This document shows positions 1-10,791 of a DNA stretch of 64,000 nucleotides, one piece after another; within the stretch, counting starts at the first letter, position 1; every line of letters starts with the position of its first letter. The translations under genes were made by a program, and so were the position numbers. The stretch is from Chara braunii (lineage: Eukaryota; Streptophyta; Charophyceae; Charales; Characeae), in the NCBI GenBank assembly GCA_003427395.1, contig BFEA01000096.1, positions 1,811,929 to 1,875,928 on the forward strand, written 5' to 3'. The notes under the pieces were generated by a model. It worked only from the letters and a program-made list of their open reading frames with translations. It was not told where the DNA came from and did not search any database.

Positions 1-764
1 GGAGGGAGAGAAGCCCTCCTCGCTATCTCACCTGCAGGTAGCTGTCACTTGAACTGACTTCGTCCGTTGCTATGTGCAGGTACCGCGTGGAGCCCGGCTA
101 TGGTGCCAGGTAAGCTCGCCGACTGCAGGTATGGCCTCTGCCCTCTCCTATCTCCTCTAATCGCTACTCCCTACTCCTCTACCTAGCGCAGCATAGCGCT
201 GCCTCCAGCCAGCAGCGTGTCGCTCAGAAGTGAGCTACTCGAACTGTCCGTTGCCCAGCTTCTGCCCATCTATATGTAGTGCTGGGCCGCTGGGCCTACC
301 TGGTACTGTGTGGCCTAGAACGGCCCAGGTGGTCTGGGTTCCTACCGGACGTCCAGACCCTGCTGCTGCTGCAGCGTGGCGCAGAAATGCGCCTGGCCTA
401 AAAACGGCTGTCTACCGGTGCACCTGACCCAAGGTGCTATCTTGGGTCCTGCAGGACCGAAACGACGCCGGTTTGGCGCCAAAATGCGCCTGGCCTGCCT
501 CCGGTGTACCTGGTCCCAAGGTCCGGCCTTGGGGCTGCAAGTCCGAAACGGCGCCTGAACAGACAAAAATAAGACAGCACACACACACAGAAAAAGGGTA
601 AGTAATCGAAAACCTACCTACCTACGTGCTGCCTAAGGCCTGGAGGGCCGTCGTGGGCCTTCAGGGCGCGTGCTGGACAGTACGTGGCCTGGGGGCCCCT
701 CAGCAACCGTCGGGCCCCTCAAATGGGGCCCGTGTGCAGGCTCAGCATGCAACACTTCGTCTTC
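1..764. other. GC-rich non-coding stretch at the left edge
   Basis: No convincing gene is visible. The first 260 bases contain several CAGGTA/CAGGTAAG-like words and AGCGC-rich runs. These resemble the style of the element B LTR near 9.25-9.45 kb, so this may be the outer part of a diverged LTR. Bases 400-560 repeat short GCGCC/CCGAAACG words. A CA run lies near 580. The reading frames here are short and overlap on both strands, so none is called. Confidence 0.4.
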
Positions 765-1379
765 GGGCTCACTGCAGACCTCCTTGCACAAGTCGCTGTG
801 GCAGCGCTTCCGGATGGCTCACGCAGGAATGAATGAATGGCTGGGCGCTGCCTCTTGATTTATACTTCTGCAGTGCGTTGGTCTGGCCCCTTCCCATGCC
901 CGAAGTGCACACAGTCCCATGCGGTACTTGCTCGACTGGACCAGGACGGCCTAGGACTGGGACTGCTGACTCAGCACGGGCAGACTCCACCACTTGCCTT
1001 ACCGCTTGCACACTTGCCTCAGCTTAGACGTGGGAAACTTTTATGGCCACTGTTCGGACCTTCCGCCGTAGACTTGGCCTTTCGATCCTGTAGCAGCTGC
1101 GACCTTGACCTCTCTAGACTGCAGCGGCTACGACCTTGACTCTTTGAGAAGACTACAGCTACGACCTCTAGACCTGACTGGGACCCTATCTGACAGGTCT
1201 ACAGATCGAACCCATGCTACCTAGGGACCCTATGACAACCTACCAACTGCTACAAATACACAGGTCGCGGGTTCAACTCTACGGGTCGACACAGGTACTG
1301 TACACAGGTAAGGTGGGGGCTAGGGATTGAGCCCTGGGATCTGCATCAGCTACTGCGAACAGGTGAATACCGTTTCACA
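765..1379 (-). repeat. LTR fragment of the element C family, minus orientation
   Basis: Read on the minus strand, this matches the first part of the element C LTR (23,897-24,480) in the same order. Shared blocks include the TGTGAAACG/TGTAACGAT-like start at 1,379, the GATGCAGATCC block, the GTCCCA..TGGGACTG block, the TATAAATCAAGA box (seen here as its complement near 870) and the GAGGTCTGCAG block near 775. The 3' half of the LTR cannot be followed into bases 1-764. It is probably a solo or truncated LTR. Confidence 0.65.
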
Positions 1380-1719
1380 AGGCCTGTAGGCCCTTGTTTT
1401 CAGGCTTTTAGGCTGAGAACGCGGGTCGGGCCCTGCAGGCCTGTGTGGCTGCGCAGTATGCCACATGGAGCCTCTCCTCAGGTGCTAATGGTGTCTGCTC
1501 TTATCATTACCACTATCACTGGAGGGGAAAAAAAAAAAAAAAGAAAAGAAAGAAAGAAGGCCTGCCGAGGAGCCACATCCTCGCACCTCCTCTTTTTTTA
1601 TTTCTAACAATTTGGGTTATTTTTCCCAGGCTTTTATGAACCTTTGCGTTACTCAAGTCATTGATACTGTTATTGCTATCAGATCTCTAAATTACTTTAT
1701 TATTATTCACGAATAACAG
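1380..1719. other. Intergenic or intron DNA upstream of the methyltransferase exon
   Basis: An A run near 1,529-1,542 is followed by GAAAG repeats. From about 1,585 the sequence matches the DNA upstream of the second methyltransferase copy (from about 5,085). It is pyrimidine- and T-rich and ends in ATAACAG at 1,713-1,719, a plausible 3' splice site. No gene is seen. Confidence 0.45.
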
Positions 1720-2294
1720 TGCGCACACCTGTATGGTTGGTTGACAATGATGCACACAGGTTTCCGGATGCGAAGATCATCTCCTTGGAACCCAGCAAGA
1801 AGAACTATGAGACATTACTGTTGAATGTGAATGGCTTTGGCAACGTGATCCCCCTTCATGCAGGGCTGTGGAAGAGTATGTCTCAGCTCAGACTCGTCAA
1901 CTGCACCACCAATGGGAACAGCTGGGAGAGAGAGTGGGGATTCCAGGTGGAGGAGGTAAGTAACTGGAATGAAACGGAAGCAGAATTTATCATGACTGGT
2001 CTGACCGTAGAATTCCTGCTGCGCCTCTTTGACTTGCAAAGCTTTGACTTTGCGAAGATTGATATTGAAGGATCTGAAAAGGAACTGTTCACGAGATCGG
2101 AAACGAATACTTTGAAGTGGATGGAGAGCACATCTCTGTTTATGGTAGAAGTGCATGACATGATGAGAGCAGGTGCTAAGGCTATTGTTGATGGGGTTTT
2201 CAACAAGAGTGGTGATAACAAATTTCACATGCTCAAGGACTATGGCATGTTCCAAGCATGGACAAACACGCGGTTGATTCCCACTTCAAGTTAA
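1720..2294 (+). CDS. FkbM-family methyltransferase, C-terminal exon (partial)
   Basis: This reads about 190 residues matching the later part of the FkbM (Methyltransf_21) SAM-dependent methyltransferase fold. Visible signatures are RFPDAKIISLEPS (the acidic SAM-ribose strand), a following NYETLLLNVNGFGNV helix-strand, TVEFLLRLF, and the diagnostic KIDIEGSEKELF motif, then FMVEVHD. The upstream GxNxG glycine loop is absent, so a 5' exon must lie elsewhere or be lost. The acceptor may be ATAACAG at 1,719 or CACACAG at 1,759; both keep the frame plausible. A consensus donor-like GAG/GTAAGT sits inside the exon at 1,953-1,961, in sequence that also reads as protein. The stop is at 2,292. The family O-methylates sugars or related small molecules; the substrate here is unknown. 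A degenerate repeat array follows immediately. Confidence 0.75.
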
Positions 2295-3275
2295 TGAATG
2301 ACTTCTCATATGGATACCAAAAGGCGATGTGGAGGACTTCATCCTTATCTATATGGCAGCAGAATTCACAGGATATGTCAATAGCAAGGCGCTGCAAGGG
2401 CTCCTGTCGTGGACCAACACATGGTTGGTTTCCAGTCTAAATGAACATCTTCGTTCTCAGAAATGGAGTGGCGGCTACTACTGTCGTGGACCGACACATA
2501 AATGAATGGTCCACACCGGTTGGTTTTGACTCTAAATGAATGGCGACTTCTTCTTTGAACAGAGCGGACGATGTATCACATTGCTATTTGCGGTAGGGAA
2601 TCACGCTGAGGAAATCAATTGCTGTCATGACCAACTCATGGATGGATTCGACTTCAAATGAACGGCTTCTTTCCTGGAAACGGAAAGAGGAAGTATGCAT
2701 CATTACTCATGTGGTGGTAGAAGTTCTGGTTATGTTGAGAAATGACTGCTCTTGTCATGGACCAGTATGTGTTTGGTTTCTTCTCCAAATGAACTGACTT
2801 CAGAAACAGAGGTGGAGGATGGATGGCAATGCTATTCATGATGGAGAACTGGAGGATCTGTTGAGAGCGCATGACTGGTTTCCACTCTAAATGAATGGCG
2901 ACTTCTTCTTTGAACAGAGCGGAGGATGTATCACATTGCTATTTGAGGTAGGGAATCATGCTGAGCAGATCAATTGCTGTCATGACCAACTCATGGATGG
3001 ATTCGACACCAAATGAACGGCTTCTTTCCTGGAAACGGAAAGAGGAAGTATGCATCACTACTCGTGTGGTGGTAGAAGTTCTGGTTATGTTGAGAAATGA
3101 CTGCTCTTGTCATGGACCAGTACGTGTTTGGTTTCCACTCCAAATGAACTGACTTTCAGAAACAGAGGTGGAGGACGCATGGCAATGCTATTCATGATGG
3201 AGAACTGCAGGATCTGTTGAGAGCGCATGACTGCTGTCATGGACAAATACAGGAATGATTTTCACTTCAAATATA
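2272..3275 (+). repeat. Degenerate ~120 bp tandem repeat with 355 bp higher-order unit
   Basis: An anchor resembling GGTTTCCACTCCAAATGAAT recurs near 2,282, 2,433, 2,528, 2,650, 2,780, 2,884, 3,005, 3,136 and 3,263, a mean spacing of about 120 bp. A block of three units repeats with a 355 bp period: 2,531-2,885 closely matches 2,886-3,240. The first unit overlaps the last codons of the methyltransferase exon, so the array seems to have grown from the 3' end of that exon. Each unit is open only in short pieces. Confidence 0.8.
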
Positions 3276-5084
3276 TTAGCAGAGTGGCACGTGGACAGTA
3301 AGTGAAGTGGTTGAGGCTCGCATGAGTAGAGGTAGTAGGAAGTAGATTAGGGCAGGTCATACCACTAGTAGAGCTGCTAGATTGTTGTTCCTTTGATGAT
3401 TGGAGGTGAAAGTCGGGCTTCCTTTATCAAGAGACTGCAGTGTTCTGTTTGCTCCTTGTTGGTGTGCGTTCAACTTCGGTCTTCTGTTTGCTCCTGTTTG
3501 ATATTCTGTGAGATTTTGCATTCGTGAATATTGGTGTTCTCATTTCGTTTTGGAATTGGAAAAAGTCCATAAGGGTATAAAATGAGAGAAAGTGAAAGAC
3601 AGACCAATTTCAATGCTCTTCTCATGACAAGACATGAAACCTGATATCTGCCCATCGTGGGTTTCCTGACAGTCACGCATCCAACCTACTAACCTGAACA
3701 CATTGCTGGGGGGATTTGCATCCTGCTGAGTTTTTTATATGCCATCTTTCGAAATGAGATTGTCCAAGGATGCAGTGCAGGAGCACTGACATTTACAGAA
3801 TTTACCCTGTTTGTCTTTCTCTCTTTATTTTTGGACAGTGTTGAGCCTGTTTTAGTGGCTTGGAGTAGTTTTTGGATCACAGCTAGCTAACCCGTATTTT
3901 GTATGATGTGAAGGGCTTGTGTGAGGGGATAATGCTTGTGGGAGGTGATAACGTTCGTGCGAGGATTGGACCCGTTGCATGGGGCCACTGAAGCCCTCAC
4001 GAAGCGGCGAGGCCTGAGACAGACATGGGGGCCTGCTTTTTGGGCATTTGGCGGACCCCTCGCCCCTTACAATTTGTTACAGAGTGGAGGGCCCCTTGGC
4101 AATGTGTGCATGTGTGACCGGGAGGTGAGAAAGGCCCGAAGGCTGCAATGTTGCATGTAGCGAATTAGCCAATTAGGAAGCAGGAGACAGTGTGTGCCAC
4201 GTCACACAGTTGGGGCACATTAACGGATTCGGCCCTAGTGCAGCAGCTGAATAGGCCTGGGCACAGACACTGGGAAAGGCTGCCAGCTTGAAGGGCACCA
4301 GTAGCAACCACCCACTTTCCATATAGGAAAGGGCTTGCAAATAGGAAAGGGCTCGCGACTAGGCAGTGGGGTTGGCTGGTTGCCATATGCAGCAGTGCTG
4401 CTGGTGTGCAACACAACGACCAGCCAAGGCGCACACGGGGGCTGAGGAGAGACGCAGCTAAGCGCTGCTTGGCACGTCGGCCATAGCCAGGACGTACGTG
4501 CTTGGAAGCCGGTGGAGTTGGATAGTGGTCCTTGGACATGGAGGTTGCCTGTGCGGGGTCGGACAGGGGTTGATCGTGCGGAGAGAGAGGAGGACGTACC
4601 AGGTGTGTAGCGAAGGTCTGCCTTGGCAACAACTTTGTGTACATCGGTTCTGCTGCTAAAGTTCTTATGGTTGCATCATTGTAGAGTAGGCTAGGATAGG
4701 AGTCGTGAGTCTGTGGTTGGGCACCAGGCGCCAGTAGTGAGGAGCGACACTGGATATTCTGTCGATGGCGGCAAGACAAGGGGCTGGCAATCACAACTGA
4801 ATTCATTGTCCTGCACTTCTTTTGGTGTATACTTGGTGCATTCTACTTTCTTTGCAGCACACGACTCTCTCGTTCTTCAATGTGATAATGCAATTTGGGT
4901 TTATGTCATTCGGTCGCACTCATTTTCCTTGCACTTGCAAAGGATTGCGGATGATTTTTTCCCAGTTCATCCTTCCCTTCTTTTCTCAACTCACTGCTGC
5001 TTTGTTGGATGCTGAAGGGCCACAGCAATGTGATGCCCCTGGGGTGAGGTACCGCGGAAGAGTTTTTCTCATCTTATCTGTGCC
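3276..5084. other. Non-coding DNA between the methyltransferase copies
   Basis: No domain-bearing ORF is visible. Bases 3,930-4,160 are G-rich. The longest frame, 213 codons on the minus strand at 4,165-4,806, has no recognisable motif and reads as low-complexity Ser/Pro/Cys-rich shadow. From about 5,085 the sequence becomes homologous to the DNA before the first methyltransferase exon. Confidence 0.4.
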
Positions 5085-5222
5085 CTCCTCTTTTTTTGTT
5101 TCTAACAATTCGGGTTATTTGTAGTCTTACCAGGTTCTTATGGACCTTTGCCTTACTTAAGTCATTGTTACTGTTATTGCTATCATATCTTTAACATCCA
5201 TTATTATTGTTGACAAATAACA

Positions 5223-5780
5223 GTGGACATACCTGTATGGTTGGTTGACAACGATGCACACAGGTTTCCAGTTGCAAATATCATCTCCTTGGAACCCAGC
5301 AAGAAGAACTATGAGACATTACTGTTGAATGTGAATGGCTTGGGCAACGTGAACCCCCTTCCTGCAGGGCTGTGGAAGAGTATGTCTCAGCTCAGGTTCG
5401 TCAACTGCACTGTCAATGGGAATAGCTGGGAGAGAGAGTGGGGATTGCAGGTGGAGGAGGTAAGTAACTGGAATGAAATGGAAGCAGAGATTATCATGAC
5501 TGGTCTGACCGTAGAATTCCTGCTGCGCCTCTTTGACTTGCCAAGCTTTGACTTTGCGAAGATTGATATTGAAAGATCTGAAAAGGAGATCTGAAACCAA
5601 CACTTTGAAGTGGAAGGAGAACACATCTCTGTTTATGGTAGAAGTGCGTGACATTCATCTCTGTTTAAGGCTATTGTTGATGGGGTTTTCAACAAGAGTG
5701 GTGATAACAAATTTTACGTGCTCAAGGACTATCACATGTTCCAAGCATTGACAAACACGCAGTTGATTCCCACTTCAAAT
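5223..5780 (+). pseudogene. FkbM-family methyltransferase exon, second tandem copy (broken)
   Basis: This closely matches the exon at 1,720-2,294 and is also preceded by AAATAACAG. Compared with copy 1, an 11 base deletion after GAAAAGGA (near 5,588) shifts the frame inside the KIDIEGSEKELF region and truncates it at the next codons. The conserved Gly of IDIEG is Arg here. About 80 bases further on, a 15 base segment is replaced by 11 other bases before TAAGGCTATTG. Reading continues in pieces to the repeat array. The copies start 3.50 kb apart, consistent with a tandem segmental duplication followed by decay of this copy. Confidence 0.8.
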
Positions 5781-6410
5781 TAATGAATGACTTCTCATAT
5801 GGATACAGAAAGGCGATGTGGAGGACCTTATCCTTATTTATATGGCAGCAGAATTCACAGGATATGTCAATAGCAAGGCGCTCCAAGGGCTCCTGTCGTG
5901 GACCAACACATGGTTGGTTTCCAGTCTAAATGAACATCTTCGACCTCAGAAATGGAGTGGCGGCTACCACTGTCGTGGACCGACACATAAATGAATGGTC
6001 CACACCACTTGGTTTCCACTCTAAATGAATGGCTACTTCTTCTTTGAACAGAGCGGAGGATGTATCACATTGCTGTTTGAGGTAGGGAATCGTGCTGAGC
6101 AGATCAATTGCTGTCATGACCAACTCACGGATGGATTCCACTCCAAATGAACGGCTTCTTTACCGGAAACGGAAGGAGGAAGTACGCATCACTGCTCATG
6201 TGGTGGTAGAAGTTCAGGATATGCTGAGAAATGACTGCTCTTGTCATGGGCCAATACGTGTTTGGTTTCCACTCCAAATGAACTGACTTTCAGAAACCGA
6301 GGTGGAGAATGCATGGCAATGCTATTCATGATGGAGAACTGCAGGATCTGTTGAGGGCACATGACTGCTGTCATGGACAAATAGATGGATGATTTCCACT
6401 TCAAAAGAAC
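5765..6410 (+). repeat. Second copy of the degenerate ~120 bp repeat array
   Basis: The CCACTCCAAATGAA-type anchor recurs near 5,771, 5,922, 6,017, 6,139, 6,269 and 6,397. The array after copy 1 has nine anchors and this one has six, so it lacks one 355 bp three-unit block. The duplicated gene segment therefore included the array, and block number changed afterwards. Confidence 0.75.
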
Positions 6411-6806
6411 AACTTTTCTTCTTGGAACAGCAGAAGAGGACCCATGGTGATCTAGTAGTAATTTTGTCCCTGGTAGAATTGCGGGATATGTTTATTTAGA
6501 ACAGGTGCCACAGCTGTTGTCAATGGGTAGGGAGTTCCGAGGATTGTAATTTGTGATGGCAGATGTACAAGGGGAATTTGGTGGCTGATTTGCATGATGC
6601 GTTGAGCCTCACTGCTTGATACCACGAGCGTACACACACAGATTAAGAGATCACACGAATTCCACGCTGAAAACCAGATATGCGCAGCTTAGACTTCCCA
6701 ACAAATTATCACATCAAACAGTTTTGAAGATCCAGCAACCCAATACCAGCGTCCTCGTCACAGGTAGGTGACTCTCTTCTCTTCCTCTCTTATCTTCCTC
6801 TCTGTC

Positions 6807-6808
<2 letters not shown>
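6411..6808. other. Non-coding DNA
   Basis: No gene or structural RNA is recognised between the end of the repeat array and the CT microsatellite. Confidence 0.4.

Positions 6809-6888
<80 letters not shown>
6809..6888. repeat. (CT)n microsatellite
   Basis: A nearly pure CT dinucleotide run of about 80 bases, flanked by CTTCCTCTCT-rich sequence. On the other strand it makes an artificial Arg-Glu reading frame. Confidence 0.97.
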
Positions 6889-6889
<1 letters not shown>

Positions 6890-7204
6890 CCCTTCTGGTA
6901 TCCCTCATGCATGAGATCTCACTTCCTCTCTCTCTAACTCCTATCACTAGCTATGTGGGTATGGCCGCGCTCCCTCTCAGTGCAGCGCTGCCCCAGCAGC
7001 ACTTCCAAACTTCGCACGAATGAGGAATCTGTCCAAAATGAGGCTGGCCAGTCCTTATATTGACATGGACTGAGCTTCAAATCATTCCAGCGTCTGCTTC
7101 TTGCGGCTTGACTTGGTCCTGGTACCACGTGCCCACGACCTGCGTGCTTCAGAATGTCAAGGCCTGGTATTTTTCCCGAATTTTCATTGGTGTGCTGCTG
7201 CTTG

Positions 7205-7425
7205 GGCCTGTGAGTCATGGCTTTTCACCTGTGGAACATGACTTCTGACTGTGGGATGTGACTCTTGCGTCTGGGACACAACTTTTGCCTGGATAAGTAT
7301 CCTTTGCTTGTTGGGTATGACTTTTCAATATGGCTTTTCAATATGAGATGTGACTTTTGCTTATAGAATGCAACCTTTGCTTCTTGGATGTGACTGTTCA
7401 CCGGGTGCCTGTTGGACTTGACTCC
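7205..7425 (+). repeat. Degenerate ~20 bp tandem repeat
   Basis: About ten units of the type ATGACTTTTGCTTNTGGGAT follow each other (ATGACTTCTGACTGTGGGAT, GTGACTCTTGCGTCTGGGAC, ACAACTTTTGCCTGG and so on). Individual units are strongly diverged. No gene is seen between 6,889 and 7,654. Confidence 0.55.
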
Positions 7426-7654
7426 TAAGGTAGCCGACTGTGATGTTTCTGAAACTGACCGACTTAGCCTGAGACCTTGAACCCAAAATTCGAATTTGGT
7501 GTCTGCATCGTGGAATGCCTTTCACCCTTGCCGGCCTAATTTCGAGGTCCTCCGAGAAAAAGATAATTTTTACCTATCAACTATAATCATAGTATAATGT
7601 TGATTCCTCGCCTAGCTCTCACATAGTAAGACACTATGTGCGGTGCTGTTTCAA

Positions 7655-8026
7655 TTAGTTCATCCCTAGTAAACCAGCGATCTGCAGAAGGCTGTTGATA
7701 AGCAAATCCGACTTGTACTGCCGCTGGGGTCTACCCCTGCGCCCCGATCTATTAACATCCTCAGCAACAATGCGGTCCACATCATATTTGCCATCCATAT
7801 CAGGAGGAATCATAGATCTGCGAGACGGAAATAGCTCATTGCTGACACAAGGGAGCAACTTAGAGGCATGAAACACCGGATAAGTGTGTAGATGCGGAGG
7901 AATCTCAACAACGTAGGAAGGACCAACCACATCACCAATCAAATCGAGAATCTGCCACGGTCCCCTATACGCAGGCAATAACTTCTGCGAACTGTTCTCT
8001 TCATGGAGAAACTCTTTAGACCTCAC
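7655..8026 (-). pseudogene. Element A: integrase C-terminal and chromo-like region
   Basis: The minus-strand frame reads a Ty3/gypsy integrase C-terminal module (QKLLPAYRGPWQIL, then YPVFHASKLLPCV) and then MDGKYDVDRIVAEDV, which resembles the start of a chromodomain. It ends at 7,655 without the full aromatic-cage region. It follows directly on 8,027-8,623 after a stop. The element's 3' LTR is not recognised to the left. Confidence 0.75.
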
Positions 8027-8623
8027 CTAGACCAAGTCCCGTACTGCGAACTGCGAAGGTCTACGGTGTTTATTTGCTTGTTCTATCATCTGATGTTGTG
8101 CCTTTCTGATATTCTCTTTCACACTTTCTAAGTCTTTCTGATATTGCACAGCGAACTCTCTAGTCCCTGGAGGAAGCCTTTGTACTTGATCAGGTTTCAA
8201 ACAGTCAATGGGCCTGCGTGGACACCAATCCAAATGCAGTTCAGTGGGCGTTCTTGCAGTAGCCAAATGCACAGAATTATAATGGGCACTAGCGACCTTA
8301 GCTAGATGTTCATTCCAGTCAATCTGATCTGGTTGGATGTACATGCGCAACATTTGTTGTAGCACTTTTTTCATCTGCTCGGTCGGTCCATTTGTCTCAG
8401 GATGTCTGCCCGTGAACATTGTATCCCTATCACTTATGATAGTCAAGGGATGCCTGTTGTCCTTTACCCAATGATTGAAGAATTCCCAAATCACTAAGTC
8501 TGTCCTGGCTTCAGCAGGGAGTAGCACAAAAACAGCAAACTTGCTAAATCTGTCCACTATCTCCATAACTTGGCCTTTCCCATTCCTGCTTCTCACTTGA
8601 GTGTCCATAAAGTCTATTGACAT
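8027..8623 (-). pseudogene. Element A: integrase catalytic core (internal deletion)
   Basis: Minus-strand reading shows the Ty3-type integrase core: SIDFMDTQV (first catalytic Asp), VDRFSKFAVFV, SDRDTMFTG (second Asp), then immediately RHPETNGPTEQMKKVLQ (catalytic Glu). The roughly 20 residues normally between the second Asp and HPxTxGxTE are missing, so the domain is internally deleted. The downstream part (WNEHLAKVASAHYNSVH, ANKHRRP) matches the usual C-terminal region. It lies 16 bases after the zinc-binding part. Confidence 0.85.
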
Positions 8624-8638
8624 GGAGTCTCGGGGACC

Positions 8639-9033
8639 CTACGATATAGGCAGCGGTCTAAGTAAACCAAGGGGAGGCTGTGTGGTACTCTTGTTTCTCT
8701 GACATACTTTGCATCCCTGAACATAGGCTCTGCAGTCATGTTTCATTCCAGCCCATGTATAAGAACGTAGGAGGTTATCATATGTTTTCCTCCACCCGAA
8801 GTGTCCCTCAGTGTTGTGACATTCCCCTAGGATTAGACTGAGAATCTCCTCACTTTTTGGTATGCACAGCCTGTCGTGCACATCTGTTTTCTCAAATAGT
8901 AGTCCTTGGGTCACTCTCTAAAGTTCGGAACTTCGTGTGGTGCTGTTTGCACCTTGTCAATCAATTGACTATAGACTGGATCGCTAGTGTAGGCGGACCT
9001 AATCTTCTCTTGTAATTCGGTGCCTGCGTCTAA
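8639..9033 (-). pseudogene. Element A: integrase HHCC zinc-binding region
   Basis: The minus frame reads ECHNTEGHFGWRKTYDNLLR and later CKVCQRNK, the H-x-H and C-x2-C parts of the integrase zinc-binding domain. Upstream, bases 8,920-9,033 read ATYLDAGTELQEKI..AYTSDPVY..L, typical of the RNase H-integrase linker, in another frame and ending at a stop before 8,914. This linker rejoins exactly with the RNase H fragment at 18,822 once element B is removed. Confidence 0.85.
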
Positions 9034-9038
9034 GTATG
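9034..9038. repeat. Left target-site duplication of element B (GTATG)
   Basis: GTATG here and at 18,817-18,821 flank element B inside element A. Removing the insertion gives a continuous element A frame between RNase H and integrase. The left flank keeps four further target bases (TTGC), so this junction is not a clean LTR end; see the inverted segment that follows. Confidence 0.7.
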
Positions 9039-9041
9039 TTG

Positions 9042-9462
9042 CCTCGTTGGCATGTCTGAACCCTCGAAAGTCGAGTCTGGATCCAATGTCACCAAGCTCT
9101 GTATCTCTTCTCTCATAGTCTGCAGATGCAGTGAAGTCGGAAGTGAGAGGGTAAGAAGAAGATGGGGGACTGAGAAGAGGAAGAAGAGAACTCTCTCTCT
9201 CTCACTGTTACGAACCAGGTACTAACCTGTGATGTTGGCGCTGTGCTGCAGGTACCTCGAAGACGAAGCTGGAGCAATGGCGCTGCAGGTAAGTGATCTC
9301 TGGCCTCCGCCCATCATCTCTACCACTACCTAGCTATGGCGCCTAGCGCTGGAGACTACAGCTACCTACTGCGCCCAGCGCAGGAGACTACTAGCTAACG
9401 CTACTCTACTACAATGCAGCGCTCCCTCCAGAGTGCTGCTCCCGAATCCTGAAGACTACAAC
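9042..9462 (-). repeat. Inverted LTR segment at the left end of element B
   Basis: This is the reverse complement of the LTR interval about 9,925-10,345 (and 17,965-18,385), from the TGCAGTTGTAGTCTTCAGG block to the CAGACATGGCAACGAGG block. It abuts the 5' LTR at its eighth base with a short ACTGC overlap, giving two ~420 bp inverted arms around a ~460 bp spacer. It is either a fold-back rearrangement or a misassembly. Confidence 0.85.
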
Positions 9463-10777
9463 TGCAGCGCGTGCACACACGGGCCATTTTGCAGGCCCGA
9501 CGGCCATTTTGCAGCCCCGACTGGATTCAGGCCAAAACTCTGGATTTCAGGCCGAAAGCCTGAAATTCAGGGCTTACAGGCCCCATTTCGGTTCAGGCCG
9601 AAAGCCTGACTTTCAAGGCCTGCAGCCCCTGCGACGGTTCAGACTAAAAATGGTAATAGCATTTTTAGCCTGAACCCAAGGGCCATTTTCGGTTGTTCAT
9701 CAGAACGACCGCTCCTGAAACCCAGGCACCGAACCAGGGTTTTGGGAACAGCCTATATTTAGACTGTTCCCACGCCTGCCTCAAGCAGGCTGCTGCACGC
9801 CAGCCCGTGGCACACTTCGGCATTGGCAAGAGCTGCCTCCTCGGCCTGCTCGCCCTCCTGCAGTCGGGAGGCAGGCCGAGGAAGTACATAGGACTTCCCA
9901 GGCACTTCCGAGGTAGGCAGTTCGGCAGTTGTAGTCTTCAGGATTCGGGAGCAGCACTTTGGAGGGAGCGCTGCGTTGTAGTAGAGTAGCGTTAGCTAGT
10001 AGTCTCCAGCGCTGGGCGCAGTAGGTAGCTGTAGTCTCCAGCCCTAGGCGCCATAGATATTTAGTGGTAGAGATGATGGGCGGAGGCCAGGGGTCACTTA
10101 CCTGCAGCGCCGTTGCTCCAGCTTCGTCTTCGAGGTACCTGCAGCACAGCGCCAACATCACAGGTTAGTACCTGGTTCGTAACAGTGAGAGAGAGAGAGT
10201 TCTCTTCTTCCTCTTCTCAGTCCACCATCTTCTTCTTACCTCTCACTTCCGACTTCACTGCATCTGCAGACTATGAGAGAAGAGATACAGAGCTTGGTGA
10301 CATTGGATCCAGACTTGACTTTCGAGGGTTCAGACATGGCAACGAGGGACTATTTGGGATTGGTGACCAAGACTTGGTGTTAACGACATTCCCATCTTCT
10401 TCCCTCCTTTCGTCTGTTCCTTATCTCTTCGTCTGTGTATGTCTGGACCTGGCGCTTTCTTCCTGTGTGCAGCGCCAGGCTCCCGCACACTTCGTGATGG
10501 GTACAATGCATGTTTAGTCTGAGTTCAAACATTGATTGGGTTAGTTAGAGGTACTCTAGCATTCTGCTTCGTTACTCTGAACTACGTGAATGAGGTCAGT
10601 CCTGTCAGATCAGTCTTGTATCAAAGTCTTCCCTGCGCTCTTCAGCATCTTTATGTATGAATGAGAATGTACATTGCTTGTCGAGATTCTACTCGTACCG
10701 CATTGTCAATTCAGTCCTTTTCATCACATTGCAGATTCTCGGTTTATTACGTACATTGCGTATCTGTGCATGTAACA
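9463..10777 (+). repeat. Element B 5' LTR
   Basis: It matches the 3' LTR at 17,515-18,816 almost base for base from its eighth base on, so the first TGTTACA is missing. It has a partial duplication (GACGGCCATTTTGCAGCCCC) near 9,497. It ends GTAACA at 10,777, two bases before the primer site. A GAGAGAGAGAG tract is at 10,187. CCTATATTTAG at about 9,750 is a possible TATA region. Confidence 0.9.
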
Positions 10778-10779
10778 GT

Positions 10780-10791
10780 TGGTATCGGAGC
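10780..10791 (+). other. Element B primer-binding site (initiator Met tRNA type)
   Basis: TGGTATCGGAGC lies two bases after the LTR end. It differs by one base from TGGTATCAGAGC, the common plant retrotransposon site complementary to the 3' end of initiator tRNA-Met. It marks where minus-strand DNA synthesis begins. Confidence 0.9.

Noticed and set aside
1950-1965. Exon end at the GAG/GTAAGT inside the methyltransferase
   Set aside because: Reading frame and family similarity continue through it in both copies; kept only as a possible alternative donor.
4165-4806. 213-codon minus-strand ORF between the methyltransferase copies
   Set aside because: No motif, biased composition, no homologous block in the duplicated copy, no splice context.
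6714-6947. Arg-Glu-rich ORF
   Set aside because: Translation of the CT microsatellite, with no domain.
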